Shown: piece by piece, positions 62,192-64,000 of the stretch
Numbering within the stretch: position 1 is the stretch's first letter
Layout: each line of letters opens with the position of its first letter
From: Siphonobacter aquaeclarae
GTDB taxonomy: Bacteria > Bacteroidota > Bacteroidia > Cytophagales > Spirosomataceae
Direction: 5' to 3'
Assembly (NCBI RefSeq): GCF_900103285.1
Contig: NZ_FNGS01000008.1
Span: forward strand, 240,094-304,093
DNA: 64,000 nucleotides
Program-made: the position numbers and the translations under genes
Notes under the pieces: generated by a model
The model's input: the letters and a program-made list of their open reading frames with translations, nothing else
The model's database searches: none
What the model was told of the DNA's origin: nothing

Positions 62192-62728
62192 ATGACAAGA
62201 GAAGAAAAAGGTGTGATCATCGAGGAGCTGGCTGAAAAGTTCAAGACCACTCCGTATTTCTATATTACCGATGCAGGCGGCATGTCCGTTGCGCAGACGA
62301 ACGATCTTCGCAGAAAATGCTTCCAGGCCGGAATCGAGTACCGTGTTGTAAAAAACACCCTCATTGCGAAAGCACTCGAGCAACTCGACACCGACTACGT
62401 TGAATTCACCGAGAATGTTCTCAAAGGATTCAGCGGCATCATGTTCCATCCGGAATCGGGTAAAGCTCCTGCCAAACTGATCAAGGACTTTATCAAGGAA
62501 TCCGGAAAAGCCAACAAGCTCAAGTTCAAGGGTGCTTCTGTTGACTACAGCGTATTCATCGGCGAAGATCAGCTCGAAACGCTCCTCAACCTGAAGTCCA
62601 AGCAAGAACTCGTCGGCGAAATCATCGGCCTTCTCCAGTCTCCCGCGAAGAACGTTATCAGCGGTCTTCAAGGTGGTGGAAACAAGATCGCCGGTATCCT
62701 CAAGACGCTCGGCGAGCGTCCCGAGTAA
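62192..62728 (+). CDS. rplJ: 50S ribosomal protein L10
   Basis: 178 residues, the normal length. TREEKGVIIEELAEKFKTTP and YRVVKNTLIAKALEQLDTDY are typical. It carries the L7/L12 dimers. Only 3 nt separate it from rplA, so the long rplJ leader known from E. coli is absent here. Confidence 0.98.
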   Translation: MTREEKGVIIEELAEKFKTTPYFYITDAGGMSVAQTNDLRRKCFQAGIEYRVVKNTLIAKALEQLDTDYVEFTENVLKGFSGIMFHPESGKAPAKLIKDFIKESGKANKLKFKGASVDYSVFIGEDQLETLLNLKSKQELVGEIIGLLQSPAKNVISGLQGGGNKIAGILKTLGERPE

Positions 62729-62839
62729 CCTTCGGTTCATTCGGCTCCGGCCGGGAACTGAACTCCGATTTGGCTTCCAAGCCTGAATATAAATCACTCT
62801 GTTTTTAACTCATTTCGAAAAAATTTAACGAATAATAAA

Positions 62840-63223
62840 ATGGCAGATTTGAAAGCATTTGCTGAGCAGCTGGTAAACCTGACGGTTAAGGAAGTTAACG
62901 AACTCGCACAAATCCTGAAGGATGAGTACGGTATCGAGCCTGCTGCTGCTGCTCCTGTAGTTGTAGCTGGTGGCGCTGCTGCTGGTGGTGATGCCCCGGC
63001 CGCTGAAGAAAAGACTTCTTTCGACGTAATCCTGAAGAGCCCCGGCGCTGGTAAGCTGCAAGTGGTGAAGGTTGTGAAAGATCTGACCGGTCTTGGCCTG
63101 AAAGAAGCGAAAGAACTGGTTGACGGTGCTCCGAAGCCGGTGAAAGAAGGCGTTACGAAAGACGAAGCTGAAGCACTGAAGAAAGCTCTCGAAGAGGCTG
63201 GTGCTGAAGTTGAAGTGAAGTAA
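62840..63223 (+). CDS. rplL: 50S ribosomal protein L7/L12
   Basis: 127 residues. An N-terminal dimerisation part, an Ala-rich hinge (about 35-60), and a C-terminal domain with [20 protein letters not shown]. It recruits translation factors. 111 nt separate it from rplJ, with a partial hairpin. Confidence 0.99.
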   Translation: MADLKAFAEQLVNLTVKEVNELAQILKDEYGIEPAAAAPVVVAGGAAAGGDAPAAEEKTSFDVILKSPGAGKLQVVKVVKDLTGLGLKEAKELVDGAPKPVKEGVTKDEAEALKKALEEAGAEVEVK

Positions 63224-63252
63224 TTGCTTCCTTTCCGATTGCAAAGCAGAAT

Positions 63253-63280
63253 AGACCCAGTCTCCGGGCTGGGTCTTTCC
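63253..63280 (+). terminator. Partial terminator between rplL and rpoB
   Basis: An 8-bp stem AGACCCAG with CTGGGTCT (63253-63260 with 63269-63276), then TTCC. The short T run suggests partial readthrough into rpoB, similar in position to the rplL-rpoB attenuator of E. coli. Confidence 0.6.
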
Positions 63281-63643
63281 TGCGTTCATACGGGAAGGCG
63301 ATAGCATACACTTGCCGGTCGACGTAGTGTGCTGATTATCAGTATATGTGGCGACAGGTAGGGTAAGGAAGTCCGGATTTGAACAAAAAACGGATTTCCC
63401 GGGTTATACAAGTTGCGTGCCGGAATTTTCCTGTTTCCGGCCCACCGGATGAATCTCATCCGACAGGTTCTTACCCCAGGGGTTTATTTCCGAAACACGA
63501 TTCCATTTCGTAGGGGAATCCAAGAGGGAAATACACCCGTCAACTACGAGGTACTCATTTGGGAAAGACGCTGTTACCGCTTTCCCGGCTTGGCATCACC
63601 CGATGTCAAATTGTCAAAATCGGACTATTAAAACCGTAGTGCC
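63281..63643 (+). other. Intergenic region before rpoB, no confident gene
   Basis: About 360 nt without a recognisable gene. It has a CGGATGA/TCATCCG hairpin (63446-63462) and no full TAnnTTTG promoter in the part examined. A 72-codon frame (63413-63631) has no family resemblance and is probably chance. The region may act as a long rpoB leader. Confidence 0.5.
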
Positions 63644-64000
63644 TTGGCAAACAACAAAACTCACAGACACAACTTCGCCCGCATCCGGCCGGTCATCGAC
63701 TACCCCGACTTTCTGGATCTGCAGGTGAAGTCCTTCAAAGAGTTTTTCCAACTGGAGACTCCGGCTGACCGCCGAAAAAATGAAGGTCTTTTTAAAGTAT
63801 TTGCGGAAAACTTTCCGATTACAGACTCACGCGAGAACTACATTCTCGAGTTTGTCGACTTCTCGATCGACCCGCCGAAGTACTCGGTAGACGAATCGAT
63901 CGATCGCGGGCTGACCTATGCGCTCCCGCTCAAAGCCAAGCTCCGTCTCCGGAGCGAGGACCCGGACAACGAAGATTTCGAAACCATTGAGCAGGAAGTA
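63644..64000 (+). CDS. rpoB: DNA-directed RNA polymerase beta subunit, N-terminal part
   Basis: Begins at a TTG codon (63644); an in-frame stop at 63629 leaves no other start upstream. The product starts [20 protein letters not shown] and runs off the right edge after 119 residues, with [20 protein letters not shown] typical of the beta-subunit N-terminus (protrusion). Full RpoB would have about 1,290 residues in this phylum. It continues the rplKAJL block as in E. coli. Confidence 0.96.
   Translation, partial: MANNKTHRHNFARIRPVIDYPDFLDLQVKSFKEFFQLETPADRRKNEGLFKVFAENFPITDSRENYILEFVDFSIDPPKYSVDESIDRGLTYALPLKAKLRLRSEDPDNEDFETIEQEV

Noticed and set aside
63413-63631. 72-codon reading frame before rpoB
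   Set aside because: No domain, no promoter and unusual composition; more likely part of the rpoB leader.

Overview
The window is a chromosomal segment of a Bacteroidota bacterium, most likely from Cytophagales (Spirosomataceae or Cytophagaceae-like). The evidence is tandem SusC/SusD outer-membrane proteins with a FecI/FecR pair, a gliding-motility GldB lipoprotein, an alternative complex III operon followed by a caa3-type oxidase with two subunit III genes, Bacteroidota-type promoters (TTTG, 19 nt, TAnnTTTG) and almost no Shine-Dalgarno sites. Base composition is moderately GC-rich throughout and no phage, insertion sequence, integrase or CRISPR array was seen. Species assignment is inference.

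Layout. 1-9.8 kb: branched-chain amino acid genes (3' end of ilvA, an AraC regulator, leuC, leuD, a citramalate/isopropylmalate synthase, leuB, leuA). A four-helix-bundle (S23) gene with a frameshift and flanking heptad repeats sits between leuC and leuD. leuA has its own promoter, a Leu-rich leader peptide and a terminator/antiterminator. 9.9-28.3 kb: a nutrient locus with ECF sigma factor, FecR anti-sigma factor, SusC with STN domain, SusD, a giant FG-GAP/ASPIC lipoprotein, a vanadium-haloperoxidase/PAP2 lipoprotein, a ThuA-sugar dehydrogenase-PKD-cytochrome c fusion and a GH92 alpha-mannosidase. 28.4-37.6 kb: RtcB RNA ligase, a candidate structured small RNA, a lipoprotein, a two-component system, a beta-barrel protein, GldB, an MsbA-like ABC exporter and a Fur-family regulator. 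37.8-55 kb: respiratory supercluster actABCDEF, coxBA, ctaA, ctaB, two coxC-like genes, coxD-like, SCO, DUF420 and a small CxxC protein. 55.1-57.6 kb: a second ECF sigma factor with an anti-sigma-like protein and a beta-barrel. 57.8-64 kb: the ancient translation/transcription block tRNA-Tyr, tRNA-Gly, tRNA-Thr, tuf, tRNA-Trp, secE, nusG, rplK, rplA, rplJ, rplL, rpoB (cut by the window end).

Working together: the respiratory block encodes electron flow from menaquinol through ActABCDEF and cytochrome c to a copper-haem oxidase, together with the haem A and copper assembly factors it needs. The Sus block looks like a signal-controlled uptake system in which the SusC STN domain talks to FecR, which releases the ECF sigma factor.

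The least ordinary signals are non-coding: (i) a complete leucine attenuator before leuA; (ii) a rod-shaped small RNA candidate at about 30.0-30.2 kb; (iii) a family of intergenic inverted repeats whose arms are tandem 7-nt units, different in sequence at each locus but identical in architecture, several lying directly in front of start codons; and (iv) a perfect 30-bp hairpin with a 9-nt internal period after tuf.
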